Positions 31,443 to 40,955 of a stretch of 64,000 bases of DNA are shown here, in pieces; position 1 is the stretch's first letter; each line of letters opens with the position of its first letter. Source of the DNA: DATKAS01 sp963733765 (GTDB lineage: Bacteria; Actinomycetota; Acidimicrobiia; Acidimicrobiales; DATKAS01); contig CAVTEI010000003.1 in the NCBI GenBank assembly GCA_963733765.1, positions 1,054,001-1,118,000 on the forward strand. Reading direction: 5' to 3'. The notes under the pieces were generated by a model. It was not told where the DNA came from. It worked only from the letters and a program-made list of their open reading frames with translations, and searched no databases. Position numbers and translations under genes: made by a program.

Positions 31443-32855
31443 CTACGGCACGTCGAGGGAGAAGAGCACCGGTTCCGTGTACCCGGCGGGTGCATATGAG
31501 CCGTCGATGTCATCCCGGTAGTCGCCGGCGATGTCGCCGGCGACGATCTGCTCGAGGGCAGCGACGATGACGTCGACGTCGCGCCGGTCGTTGTAGCAGC
31601 CGAAGCTGATCCGGACCATGCCGGGTGCTCCGCGTTTGTCCCCCCGCCGCACCCGGTTCACCCAGGCCATCGAGGCGCGCTGGTCGAGGCCGAGGAGGTG
31701 GGCGATGTAGGGATGGGCGCAGAAGCATCCGCTGCGCACTCCTACGCCGTGTTCGTAGCCGAGGATCGCAGCGATCAGTGCGTGGTCGGTCCGGTCGATG
31801 GTGAAGGGGATGACGCCGAGCTTCGCGGTCGGCCCGCAGGTGCCCGTCGGACCGTGGATCCTGAGGCCGGCGACCTCGGACAGGCGATCGATCGCGTATC
31901 GAGTCAGCGCGCGCTCGTGGGCGCCGATGCGGTCGAGCCCGATCTCGGCGAGGGCGCGGGTGGCTGCGGCCAGCGCGACCGCACCCAGCACGTTGGGGCT
32001 GCCTGCCTCTTCCCGGTCAGGGACGTCGGCCCAGTCGACTGAGTCGGTCGTGACGGCCGTGACCGTGCCACCTCCTGCGTGGTCTGGCGTCGGGCCGAAC
32101 GCGCGGCGGGGGCCGACGAGGGCGCCGGTGCCGTACGGGGCGTACATCTTGTGAGCCGACAGCGCGACGAAGTCCAGATGTCCGGGGTCGTCATGGGGCC
32201 GCATGTCGATCGGGCGGTGCGGGGCGAGTTGGGCCGCATCGACGAGGATGCGGCCGCCGGCGGCGTGGACCTTCTCAGCCAAGAGATGCACGGGCTGCAC
32301 CACTCCCGTGACATTCGACGCGCCGGAGAGGGCGAGGAGGGCGACGCGGCCGGCGTGCTCGGTCAGGCGACGATCGAGGTCGTCGACATCGAGCGTGCCG
32401 TCCGGACAGACGCCCACGTGCACCGTGCGGACCCGTGCTCGCCACGGCAAGTCGTTCGAGTGGTGTTCGAGCATCGTCGTCAACACCACAGAACCGGCCT
32501 CGACCGGCAGCGCCCGGGCGAGCTTGTTGATCGCCTCGGTCGTGTTCTTGGTGAACACGACGACGTCGCGTTCGGGATCGGCGCCGAGAAACTCTCCGAC
32601 GAGTTCCCGCGCCCGTTCGAACGTGGCGGTGCTGAGCCGCGACTTGTAGCCCGTGCCGCGGTGGACACCGGAGTAGAACGGCAGGAAATGATCGACGGCG
32701 TCGATCACCGCCCGGAGGGCCGGGGTGCTCGCCGCGTTGTCGAGATTGACGTACGGGACGAGCCGCCCGTCGAGCAGCGGCACCGGTTGGTCGATCCCGA
32801 CGAAGGCGTCCCGCGGCACCGGCGGGCGGGACATCGCGAGCGTGGCAGTCGTCAC
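31443..32855 (-). CDS. Aminotransferase class V / SufS-like cysteine desulfurase family protein
   Basis: This PLP enzyme of about 470 aa has YVNLDNAASTPALRAV at the N-terminus, FTKNTTEAINKLARAL, the Asp-Gln pair in ILVDAAQLAPH, the PLP Lys in ALSAHKMYAPYGTGAL and a Cys-rich loop GVRSGCFCAHPYIAHLL where SufS enzymes carry their active Cys. Sulfur mobilisation is likely, but no suf genes are adjacent. GTG 32855 is chosen because gatgct lies six bases upstream; ATG 32834 and ATG 32903 are alternatives. Confidence 0.8.
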   Translation of the reverse strand: MTTATLAMSRPPVPRDAFVGIDQPVPLLDGRLVPYVNLDNAASTPALRAVIDAVDHFLPFYSGVHRGTGYKSRLSTATFERARELVGEFLGADPERDVVVFTKNTTEAINKLARALPVEAGSVVLTTMLEHHSNDLPWRARVRTVHVGVCPDGTLDVDDLDRRLTEHAGRVALLALSGASNVTGVVQPVHLLAEKVHAAGGRILVDAAQLAPHRPIDMRPHDDPGHLDFVALSAHKMYAPYGTGALVGPRRAFGPTPDHAGGGTVTAVTTDSVDWADVPDREEAGSPNVLGAVALAAATRALAEIGLDRIGAHERALTRYAIDRLSEVAGLRIHGPTGTCGPTAKLGVIPFTIDRTDHALIAAILGYEHGVGVRSGCFCAHPYIAHLLGLDQRASMAWVNRVRRGDKRGAPGMVRISFGCYNDRRDVDVIVAALEQIVAGDIAGDYRDDIDGSYAPAGYTEPVLFSLDVP

Positions 32856-32967
32856 CCCCCGAGCATCCCGGAGCGCCGTAACCGGAGCGCTACCCGTCGC
32901 CATTTCGGGTTCGGCACCGGGGTGATGAGGGTACGGATAGGGGACGAACGGCGGCAGGAGGCGAGAC

Positions 32968-33666
32968 ATGAGAAAGCTCGTGGTCAATGCGTTTGTGACG
33001 CTCGATGGCGTGATGCAAGCCCCCGGTGGTCCGGAGGAGGATCCGACGGGCGGCTTCACCGAGGGCGGATGGTCGGTCGGCTATTGGGACGACGTGATGG
33101 ACAAGAAGATGGGCGAGTTGCTGAATACGCCCTTCGACTTGCTGCTTGGTCGCAAGACCTACGAGATCTTCGCGGCGCACTGGCCGTACGCGAGCACCGA
33201 GGAGGAGCGCGACGCGAGGGGCGGCACACCGAGTGGGGTCGACGATCCCGCCGCGTCGGCGCTGAACTCCGCTCGGAAGTACGTGGCCTCGCGCACTCTC
33301 GACGAGGTGTCTTGGAACAACTCGACGCTGCTCGAGGGCGATGTTGCGGAGGCGGTCGCTGCGTTGAAGGCGGAGGACGGCCCTGAGATCCAGGTGCACG
33401 GCAGTGCCAACTTGATCCAGACGCTCCTCGTGCACGATCTGGTCGACCAGGTCAACATGTGGATCTTCCCGGTGGTCGTCGGAGAGGGAAAGCGGCTGTT
33501 CGACGGCGGCACCGTGCCGAGCGGGATGCGTCTCGTCGACCTCACGACCTCGGGCACCGGCGTGTTGATTGCGACGTACGAACCCGCTGGTGACATCGCC
33601 AAGGGCTCGTTCGCGTTCGAAGATCCGACCCCCGAGGAAATCGCGCGCCGCAGAGATCTCGACTGA
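32968..33666 (+). CDS. RibD C-terminal/dihydrofolate reductase-fold protein
   Basis: The 232-aa protein begins RKLVVNAFVTLDGVMQAPGG and contains LLLGRKTYEIFAAHWP, then IQVHGSANLIQTLLVHDLVD and FPVVVGEGKRLF, which are typical of the RibD-C/YyaP group of NADPH-dependent reductases. It follows a classic ggaggcgag ribosome site and a TACGGAT promoter element near 32933. Its physiological substrate is unknown; such genes are common singletons in actinobacteria. Confidence 0.87.
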   Translation: MRKLVVNAFVTLDGVMQAPGGPEEDPTGGFTEGGWSVGYWDDVMDKKMGELLNTPFDLLLGRKTYEIFAAHWPYASTEEERDARGGTPSGVDDPAASALNSARKYVASRTLDEVSWNNSTLLEGDVAEAVAALKAEDGPEIQVHGSANLIQTLLVHDLVDQVNMWIFPVVVGEGKRLFDGGTVPSGMRLVDLTTSGTGVLIATYEPAGDIAKGSFAFEDPTPEEIARRRDLD

Positions 33667-33682
33667 CGATTGACTAGCACGC

Positions 33683-35019
33683 ATGCCCGTCGTCTTCCGG
33701 CGTCTCCTGGCGAACACGTTGGTGGCGGGCGTCACAAGCTCGTTCTTGTGGTTCGCCCTGACGTTTTGGGTGTACCTCGAGACGCGGTCGGTCGTGGCCA
33801 CGGGAGTGATTGGCGGCGCGTTCGCGATCGCGTCAGCGGCGTTCGGGCCGTTCTTCGGCACCTACGTCGATCGCCATCGCAAGCACACCGCGCTGGTGGC
33901 CGCGAGCGCGGTGTCCGCGTTCTCCTTCGCAGTCGCGACAATCGTCTTTGCGTTCGTCGGAAGCGATCAGCTCCTCCGGCTGACCTCACCGTGGTTCTGG
34001 GTGCTCATCGCCGCCACGCTGGTCGGGTCGGTCGCCGGACAGATGAGAGGCATCGCGCTCTCGACGTGCGTGACGCTCCTCGTCCCCGAGGATCAGCGCG
34101 ATCGCGCCAACGGCATGGTCGGCACCGTCACCGGTGTGTCGTTCGCGATCACGTCCGTGTTCAGCGGCATCGTCATCGGCAATCTCGGGATGGGCTGGGC
34201 CTACTACATCGCGCTCGGCCTCACCCTCGTGGCTCTGGCCCACCTGCAGACCATCGCATTCGACGAGCCCGACCCCGAGCCCGCAGCGGACGGTGAGGAC
34301 CGCCCGGCCTGGGTCGACGTCGGCGGTGCCCTGGAGGCGATTCGCGCCGTCCCCGGGCTCGCCATGCTCATCGCGCTCGCCGCGTGCAACAACCTCCTCG
34401 GTGGCGTCTTCCTGGCGTTGATGGACGCCTACGGCCTCGAGCTCGTCTCGGTGGAGGCGTGGGGCCTCCTCTGGGGGCTGATCAGCCTTGCCTTCATCGC
34501 GGGAGGTCTCGCCGTCGCTCGATTCGGCCTCGGATCACGTCCGGTGCGGCTGATCCTGCTCGGCAACCTCATCAATTGGACGGTCTGCTCGGTGTTCGCG
34601 CTCCGTTCGTCGATCGTTCTGGTGACCGTTGGGATGATCGTGTGGCTGGCATTGGTGCCAGTGATCGAGGCCGCGGAGCAGACCGTGTTGCAACGCGCGA
34701 TCCCCTACGAACGACAGGGCCGCGTGTTCGGGTTCGCTCAGCTCGTGGAGAACGCCGCGTCCCCGTTCACCGCATTCCTCATCGCGCCGATTGCTGAGGT
34801 CGTGTTCATGCCGTTCATGACCGATGGCAGTGGCGCGGACTGGATCGGCGACTGGTTCGGCACCGGACCTGCTCGGGGATCGCGCTGATGTTCACGCTCG
34901 CCGGTCTCATCGGCGTCGCGGTCACGTTGTTGGCGTGGAACTCGAAGTCGTACCGCCGGCTGACGGCCGCGCCGCCATCCAACTCGTCACCGGCGCCGGC
35001 GTCGTCTCCCGTCGGGTGA
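33683..35019 (+). CDS. MFS transporter (frameshift near the C-terminus)
   Basis: This is a twelve-helix MFS_3-type permease with the A-loop GTYVDRHRKHTALV, then VPEDQRDRANGMVGTVTG and IPYERQGRVFGFAQLVENAASP. The raw frame ends at 34888, in the middle of the last helix; one base change in ctgctcgggga near 34878 restores ARGIALMFTLAGLIGVAVT followed by a Ser/Pro tail that stops at 35019. With that repair its 3' end overlaps the convergent small gene by 33 bp. The substrate is unknown. Confidence 0.85.
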
Positions 35020-35256
35020 CTTCCTCACCGGCACCGGGGGCAGGGGAGGAGCGACGGCGCTCGTGTGATCGTCGATCGCGAAGGTGATGCCCTCGGTGTC
35101 GATGTCTCCCGGTTCGCCCGCCGCTTCCACGGTGACCGAGTCCTGGTCGCGCGGGCGCTCGAGAATGTCGCGGATCGCGACCATTGCTCCCGCGAGCGCC
35201 GCCCCGACGAGACCGCGCCGGCGCGGCATGCCGCTCTCGGGCGTCGACGGGCTCAC
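34987..35256 (-). CDS. Small conserved hypothetical protein
   Basis: This protein of about 89 aa has a hydrophobic alanine-rich patch (GLVGAALAGAMVAIRDILE) followed by an acidic stretch (AAGEPGDIDTEGITFAIDD) and a basic Pro/Arg tail. GTG 35256 is favoured because catact lies six bases upstream (35268-35263). I recognise no family. Confidence 0.5.
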   Translation of the reverse strand: MSPSTPESGMPRRRGLVGAALAGAMVAIRDILERPRDQDSVTVEAAGEPGDIDTEGITFAIDDHTSAVAPPLPPVPVRKSPDGRRRRRR

Positions 35257-35322
35257 CGACCCAGTATGCATGCGCGGAGGAATGCCTTGACACGCGCGTC
35301 ACCTCGATGAGCAGGAGGACAC

Positions 35323-35853
35323 ATGACCGCACACGACTTCGATTCAGGCCCGCTCGCCCAGGTCGAGCGACACGCACACGGCCACAAGTGGACGCTCGTC
35401 TTCGTCTACGAGATGCGCCATCCTCCGGCCGAGGTGTGGAAGGCACTCACCGAACCGCCGCAGCTCGCCGAGTGGGCGCCCTTCCTCGCCAACCGATACC
35501 TCGGGTCGGTCGGTGAAGCAACGCTCACGATGATCGACGGCGACACGAAGGAGGACATGTCAGCGATGGTGCTCCGGGCGGAACCTCCCACGCTGCTCGA
35601 GTACACGTGGGGAGACGACCTCTTGCACTGGGAGCTCACGCCCTCGCCCTCGGGCACGCGGCTGACCCTTCGGCACACGCTCGCCGATCCCGACTTCCTT
35701 CCAAAGGTGGCCGCCGGTTGGCACCTCTGTCTCGTCGTGGCCCATCGCCTGATGGATGGCGAGCCCGTCGGCCCGATCCGGGGGCAGGACGCCATGAGCT
35801 ACGGATGGCAGGAGCTCAACGACGCCTATGCGGAGAAGCTCGGACCTCTCTAG
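35323..35853 (+). CDS. SRPBCC (START/AHSA1-like) protein
   Basis: The 176-aa protein has the hydrophobic-cavity fold used for lipid or polyketide binding and for polyketide cyclases. It shows FVYEMRHPPAEVWKALTEPPQ, LAEWAPFLANRYL, LLEYTWGDDLLHWEL and LTLRHTLADP. It has a clear caggagg ribosome site 5 bp before ATG. Its ligand is unknown; it precedes a LAL-type regulator with its own promoter. Confidence 0.82.
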   Translation: MTAHDFDSGPLAQVERHAHGHKWTLVFVYEMRHPPAEVWKALTEPPQLAEWAPFLANRYLGSVGEATLTMIDGDTKEDMSAMVLRAEPPTLLEYTWGDDLLHWELTPSPSGTRLTLRHTLADPDFLPKVAAGWHLCLVVAHRLMDGEPVGPIRGQDAMSYGWQELNDAYAEKLGPL

Positions 35854-35875
35854 CCCGGCCGCCCGCACGGGCCGA

Positions 35876-35881
35876 TACGGT
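35876..35881 (+). promoter_or_regulatory. Leaderless -10 element (TACGGT) of the LuxR-type gene
   Basis: TACGGT is followed by seven bases and ATG 35889. Confidence 0.5.
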
Positions 35882-35888
35882 GCCAGCG

Positions 35889-38583
35889 ATGGCCTTGCTT
35901 CCATTGCAGTGGCCACTCGTGGGACGGCACGAGGAGCTCGAGGTGTTCACGGCATCGCTGGCCGACCCTCGCGCACATGGTCTGGTGATCTACGGACCTG
36001 CCGGTGTCGGCAAGACCCGGCTCGCGGATGAGTGCCTCGCGATCGCTGACGAAGCGGGCCGTCGCGTCGCTCGCGCGACGGCGACCGCTGGCGCTCGAAA
36101 CACGCCGCTCGGCGCGTTGGCGCACCTGCTGCCGCCCGACCTCGGGGACGAGCGATGCGACTTGGTCGCGGTGGTCGCCGCGGTCCGTCCGGTGTTGCTC
36201 GCGGACGCAACGAACGGACCGCTCGTGTTGTTCGTCGACGACCTCCACGCGCTCGACCAAGCGTCGGCGGCGCTCATCGCGCAGCTCGTCGATGCCGACC
36301 TCGTCTTCCTGGTCGCCACCGTCCGAACGTCCGAACCAGTGCCCGCCGGCCTGGAATCGCTCTGGCATCGCGCCCGCGTGCGTCGCATCGATCTCGGCGA
36401 TCTCGACCGGGCGGCGGTCGACACGTTGCTCCACCTTGTGCTCAGAGGCCCTGTCGAGGCGAGCGCCGCGAGCGAGATCTGGACGGCCAGCGAGGGCAAC
36501 GTGCTCTTTGTCCGGGAGCTCGTGCTCGGCGCGATCGACGGTGGCCGTCTCGGCGACCAGCGGGGAGTGTGGCGCCTCACTGGCCCGCTCGTCGCGACGC
36601 CGCGCCTGCACGAGCTCGTTGCCGACCGGCTCGGCGCACTCGACGCGGAGGCCCAGGCTGCTCTCGACATCCTGGCGATGTGGGAGCCCACCGGTCTCGC
36701 TGTCGTCGAGTCCGTGGTGCGACGCGAGACGCTCGAGGCGCTCGATCGATCGGGCCTCCTCGCAGTACACGCCGACGGGCGCAGGCAACAGGTGTCGCTG
36801 TCGCACCCGCTTTACGGCGAGGTCGTGCGCGCTCGGATGCCTGCCCTCACGCGGAGGCGCCTGCTCCTCGACCATGCCGACCGCATCGATGCTTATGGCG
36901 CACGTCGTCGCGAGGATGCGATTCGCGTCGCGACCGCTCGCCTCGAGGCAACGGGGACCGCCGACGCCGCGCTGCTGCTGAAGGCCGCTCGACTGGCTCG
37001 GTACGGGCATGACTTCGCCCAGGTCGAACGACTCGGCCGCGCCGCGAGCGTCGACGGGCTCACGCCAGAGGTCGGCCTGCTGCTCGGCGAGGCCCTCCAT
37101 GAGCTCGGACGTTTCGAAGCGGCGGAGGACGTGCTCGTCGCGACGGAGGCGGTTACACCCGAAGATCACCCGCTCTTGATCCACATCATCGAGGTGCACA
37201 CCCGGCAACTTGATGTGGGGGCTCATGCGGCCCGAGGACGCGCTCGAGCACGGCCGGCTCGCGCTACGGCGCCTCGAGGACCATCCGGCGGCCGCCGAGC
37301 TCGTGCTCAACGAAGCCATGCTGCTCACGTACTCCGGCCGGCCGCTCGAAATCGTCTCGTTGCTCGAGTCAGTTCCGCCGCTCGTCGAGCCTCGTGCTCG
37401 CGCGATGCGCGCGCATGCCGAGCTCCCGGCTCTCGTTGCCATCGGTCGGAGCGTCACCGCCGCCGAGGGCGCGCTCGCCGCGTTCGCCGAGCAGCGGCAG
37501 ATCCCCGACGAGATCGCGCTCGCCAGCCCCGAAGTGCACATGATCACGCGCATGTACGCGCTGGCGGAGTCCGGGCGGTTGCGCGATGCCAGCGAGCTCG
37601 CGGCGAACGCCTACGACGCCACTCCGCCGTCGGCTCCGCCCGACGCGTTCATCTGGCTGTCCCAACAGCGAGGGAGGAGCGCGCTGCTGATGGGACAGGT
37701 CGACACGGCGCGTCGATGGCTTGCGGAAGCGGCGGCGCGCTCCGATGCTCACGCGCTCAGCGGTCCCCGCCGCCTGGTGCTGTCCGAGCTCGCGGTGGCC
37801 GCGGCGTGGGCCGGGGACACGTCAGCTGCGGTCGCTGCCGCGGCTGACGTCGCTCGGCTGCCGCCGTTCGCGTTTTCCCCGTCCGAGCAAGAGCTCGGCC
37901 CTGCGTGGGCGCTGGCCGCGCAAGGCGACCTTCCGGGAGCGCGGGCGGCGCTGCAGGCCGCGGCCGACGTCGCGCGGGCGGCTGGATACCGAGGCTCTGA
38001 GGCGTGGCTCTTGCACGACATCGCGCGGCTCGGCGATCCCGAGTCGGTGGTCGACCGCCTGGAGGAGCTCGGCGAGCTGTGTGAGGGCGAGCTCGTGCCG
38101 GCGTACGCGATGCACGCTGCTGCGGCTGCAGCCGGCCGTGGTCAGACGCTGCTCGAGGCGGCGGATGTCTTCGAGCAGCTCGGGGCGCAGCTCTTCGCCG
38201 CCGAGGCCACGGCTGAGGCTGCTCGGGCCTTCCGTCGTCAGGGAGACGCGCGGGCGGCGGCCGCGACCGCGGTGCGGGCCGCGACCCTCGTCGAGGGATG
38301 CGAGGGTGCGCGCACGCCTGCCCTCGCGATTCCCATGGCTGTGTCGCCTCTGACCGCCCGCGAGCGCGACATCGCGACGCTGGCGGCCCAAGGCATGGCG
38401 AGCAAGGAGATCGCCGATCACCTCTTCTTGTCCGTGCGCACCGTCAACAACCATCTGCAGAGCGTGTACTCCAAGCTCGGCGTCGGAGGTCGACGCGAAC
38501 TCGCTGCCGTGCTCGCCGAGGTCAGCGAGAGCGTTCCGCGGCGTGCTCCTGCAGAGCGCCCAGCATCATCGTCTCCGCCGTGA
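35889..38583 (+). CDS. LAL-type LuxR-family transcriptional regulator (one frameshift)
   Basis: This large regulator (about 897 aa) has an N-terminal STAND/AAA ATPase with Walker A GPAGVGKTRL and Walker B VLFVDDLHALD, a long TPR-like helical middle and a C-terminal LuxR helix-turn-helix (LTARERDIATLAAQGMASKE, then TVNNHLQSVYSKLGV). LAL proteins are usually activators that respond to a ligand or protein partner. The frame shifts at about 37205, where HTRQL and the following LMWGLMRPEDALEHGRLAL need one base fewer between them. The 3' end overlaps the convergent globin gene. The operator dyads at 38982-39038 are candidate targets. Confidence 0.87.
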
Positions 38584-38947
38584 GGTTGTAAGCGAGCCGC
38601 CAGGCCTCCTCGACCTCACTCGTCCACCTTTCACCGAGCGCGCTCGCCAGGCTCGCCAGGAGCGCGTCACCCATCAGCCGGTAATGGGCCGAACGCACGC
38701 CATAGTGACCATGGCGCACCCCGAGCGCTCGCACGCGAGGGGAGAAGTCGTCGATCGACCTGATCGACGACACGATCTCCTCGAGCTCGATGGCGAACCG
38801 ATCGCGTTGCGCGACGGGGTCGTTGACGAACATCGTGAGGAGGGCGGGTTCGGCCGCGAAGGCGAGCCGGTAGAAGTCGGCGGCGAGGGCTTCGAGGTCG
38901 AGCGCCGCCAGCGTGGCTTCCACAAGAGCGATCTGATCGGGCGTCAC
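38522..38947 (-). CDS. Bacterial globin-domain protein
   Basis: The 141-aa protein is a single-domain globin. It shows ALDLEALAADFYRLAFAAEP, then LLTMFVNDP, and the haem-ligating proximal His in VRHGHYGVRSAHYRLMGDAL, with the final helices ERWTSEVEEAWRLAYNLTAE. Such globins handle NO or O2, or act as sensors. GTG 38947 is chosen because cacagt lies six bases upstream; ATG 38965 is the alternative. It is divergent from the SDR gene and shares a dyad-rich control region with it. Confidence 0.8.
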   Translation of the reverse strand: MTPDQIALVEATLAALDLEALAADFYRLAFAAEPALLTMFVNDPVAQRDRFAIELEEIVSSIRSIDDFSPRVRALGVRHGHYGVRSAHYRLMGDALLASLASALGERWTSEVEEAWRLAYNLTAETMMLGALQEHAAERSR

Positions 38948-38953
38948 AGTCCG

Positions 38954-38959
38954 ACTGTG
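38954..38959 (-). promoter_or_regulatory. Leaderless -10 element (CACAGT) of the globin gene
   Basis: On the minus strand cacagt is followed by cggact and GTG 38947. Confidence 0.45.
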
Positions 38960-38981
38960 ATCCATCGCACACCGGAGCGCC

Positions 38982-39038
38982 TGAGCAATTGGTGCTCAAC
39001 CGGCCAACACTCCGTATGGATTGAGCAAGGCGTGCTCA
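38982..39038. promoter_or_regulatory. Two identical operator dyads TGAGCA-N5-TGCTCA, 40 bp apart
   Basis: The dyads lie at 38982-38998 and 39022-39038. If transcription starts at the two leaderless start codons, they are centred at -43 and -83 for globin and at -44 and -84 for the SDR gene. That is a symmetric placement typical of activator sites. Confidence 0.65.
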
Positions 39039-39061
39039 GGACTCGCGGTGCCGTCCAGGCG

Positions 39062-39067
39062 CACCCT
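39062..39067 (+). promoter_or_regulatory. Leaderless -10 element (CACCCT) of the SDR gene
   Basis: caccct is followed by cgctgc and ATG 39074. Confidence 0.45.
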
Positions 39068-39073
39068 CGCTGC

Positions 39074-39949
39074 ATGGACACTCACACTTCACCCAGCAAG
39101 GTCGCGCTGGTGACCGGCGGAGGCCGGGGCATCGGGCGCATGGCGGCCGTCACTCTGGCCAAATCCGGAGTTGCGGTCGGCCTCATCGCTCGTTCCCACG
39201 ACGAGCTCGCCGAGACCGCGACGATGGTCTTCGGAGCGGGCGGAATCGGCTGGGCTGCCGCTGCCGACGTCACCGATCCGACCGAGCTGCGCAAGGCAGT
39301 CGGCGTGATCCGTCGAGCACTCGGCCCGATCGATCTCCTGGTGAACAACGCCGGGGTGCTCGGTCCCATCGGTCTGCTGTGGGAGGTCGATGCCGACGAG
39401 TGGTGGAACACGTTCGACGTGAACCTCCGAGGCACCATGCTCGCGTCACGGCTCGTGTTGCCCGAGATGGTCTCGATGGGCCGTGGCCGCATCATCAACA
39501 TCACGAGCCAGGCCGGCGTCCACCGCTGGCCCCTCGTATCGGGCTATTCCGTCTCCAAGGCGGCCGTCGTCAAGCTCACCGAGAACTTGGCGCACGAGAC
39601 GCGGCGCCACGGCGTGAGCGTGTTCAGCGTGCATCCCGGGCTGTTGCCCGTCGGGATGTCGGAGACGATCCAAGCCCAGATCCCACAGACCGCGTACGAG
39701 GCCCACATCCGAGGATGGACGCTGACGGAGCTCGCGAAGACCGACGCGGCGGAACCCACTCAGGCGGCGGCCCTCATCGCGCGGCTCGCGGCCGGCGACG
39801 GAGATTCGCTCTCTGGCCGCCATCTCTCCGTCCACGACGACTTCAACGAGTTGCTCGAGCACCACCGTGAGGTTCGCGACCGCGACCTCTACGTACTTCG
39901 CCCCGAGCGTCTGACCCACGACGCTCTTGTTTCAAGGAGATCAGCATGA
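39074..39949 (+). CDS. Short-chain dehydrogenase/reductase
   Basis: This 291-aa classical SDR has the cofactor motif VTGGGRGIGRM, NNAG in LLVNNAGVLG, the catalytic Ser in INITSQAGVHRW and the YSVSK catalytic pair, followed by VHPGLLPVGMS. It oxidises or reduces an alcohol/ketone with NAD(P). The last 90 residues are longer than in many SDRs. Its stop overlaps the start of a 44-aa peptide gene. Confidence 0.9.
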   Translation: MDTHTSPSKVALVTGGGRGIGRMAAVTLAKSGVAVGLIARSHDELAETATMVFGAGGIGWAAAADVTDPTELRKAVGVIRRALGPIDLLVNNAGVLGPIGLLWEVDADEWWNTFDVNLRGTMLASRLVLPEMVSMGRGRIINITSQAGVHRWPLVSGYSVSKAAVVKLTENLAHETRRHGVSVFSVHPGLLPVGMSETIQAQIPQTAYEAHIRGWTLTELAKTDAAEPTQAAALIARLAAGDGDSLSGRHLSVHDDFNELLEHHREVRDRDLYVLRPERLTHDALVSRRSA

Positions 39950-40080
39950 CAACCCCCCGATTCCCACGCCGTACCGCCCCGGCCTATTACCTGGGCAGGA
40001 CCGCGGCCCAATGGCAGCTGGCGCAGCGTCGCCGCGGCACGAAGGCATCAACCCACGACCGCGGCGCCGACCGGGACTAG
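39946..40080 (+). CDS. 44-aa basic small protein, translationally coupled to the SDR
   Basis: ATG 39946 overlaps the SDR stop (ATGA) and is preceded by a perfect aaggag at 39934-39939. The product starts MTTPRFPRRTAPAYYLGRTA and ends with a basic, Asp-rich tail. It has no transmembrane helix and no family I recognise. The strong ribosome site and the coupling make it credible. Confidence 0.6.
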   Translation: MTTPRFPRRTAPAYYLGRTAAQWQLAQRRRGTKASTHDRGADRD

Positions 40081-40096
40081 GTGTTCCTCGAGTCGC

Positions 40097-40102
40097 TACG
40101 GT
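40097..40102 (+). promoter_or_regulatory. Leaderless -10 element (TACGGT) of the SMP-30 gene
   Basis: TACGGT is followed by seven bases and ATG 40110. Confidence 0.5.
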
Positions 40103-40109
40103 CCCGCTC

Positions 40110-40955
40110 ATGATCGAGATGCTGACGTGGGGATTCGGGCTCATCGAGGGCCCGCGTCCCGACCCTGAGGGCGGCCTCTACTTCAGCGACGTCACCCGAG
40201 GGGGCGTGCATCGTCTCGACCCCGATGGATCGGTCACTCTGGCGGTCCCGAAGCGACGCGGCGTCGGAGGGATCGCGCTGCACGCCGACGGAGGGCTCGT
40301 GCTGTCGGGGCGCAACGTCTGCCACGTCCGCGACGGAGTGACCCGAATCCTGTTCGAGCTTCCCGACGTCGGCGGTTTCAACGATCTCTATGCCGATGAG
40401 GCGGGTCGGGTGTACGTGGGTTCGTTGCGAGACGACCCGTTCAGCGATCGCGCAGAGCGGAAGTCCGGAGAGGCGTACCGCATCGACGGCGAAGCAGACG
40501 CCATCGAGGTGTACCGCGATGTCGGCCTCACGAACGGCATCGGGCTCTCGCCCGACGGACGCCGCCTCTATCACTGCGACTCGGCTGCTCAAGCGATCCT
40601 CGTGCACACCATCGACGACAAGGGTGACATCGACCCGTCGAGTCGAGCGGTATTCGCGACGGTGAAGGGCGGCATCCCCGACGGGCTCGCGGTCGACACA
40701 GACGGCGGGGTGTGGGTCGCCGTGTACGGAGGCAGCCGGGTGGAGCGGTTCGCGCCGGACGGCACCTCCGATCGCTCGCTGCCAGTGCCCGCGGAAGCGG
40801 TGACGAGCCTGGTGTTCGCCGGTCAGGACCTGGGCGACCTCGTCGTCGTGACGGCCGACAACACCGCACGTCCTGAGCGCGAGGGCACGGTGTTCCTGTT
40901 CCCCGCCGCCGACGTTGGCGCTCGCGGCCTGCCCGCTCCACTCGCACGCGTCTGA
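40110..40955 (+). CDS. SMP-30/gluconolactonase family protein
   Basis: The 281-aa beta-propeller starts TWGFGLIEGPRPDPEGGLYF, has LPDVGGFNDLYADEAGRVYV and LTNGIGLSPDGRRLYHCDS, and continues with GGIPDGLAVDTDGGVWVAVY. The Glu, Asn and Asp residues of the central metal site are present (E in IEGPR, N in TNGIG, D in PDGLAVD). Such proteins are calcium- or zinc-dependent lactonases. Its 3' end overlaps the convergent methylase frame, whose tail is doubtful. Confidence 0.87.
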   Translation: MIEMLTWGFGLIEGPRPDPEGGLYFSDVTRGGVHRLDPDGSVTLAVPKRRGVGGIALHADGGLVLSGRNVCHVRDGVTRILFELPDVGGFNDLYADEAGRVYVGSLRDDPFSDRAERKSGEAYRIDGEADAIEVYRDVGLTNGIGLSPDGRRLYHCDSAAQAILVHTIDDKGDIDPSSRAVFATVKGGIPDGLAVDTDGGVWVAVYGGSRVERFAPDGTSDRSLPVPAEAVTSLVFAGQDLGDLVVVTADNTARPEREGTVFLFPAADVGARGLPAPLARV

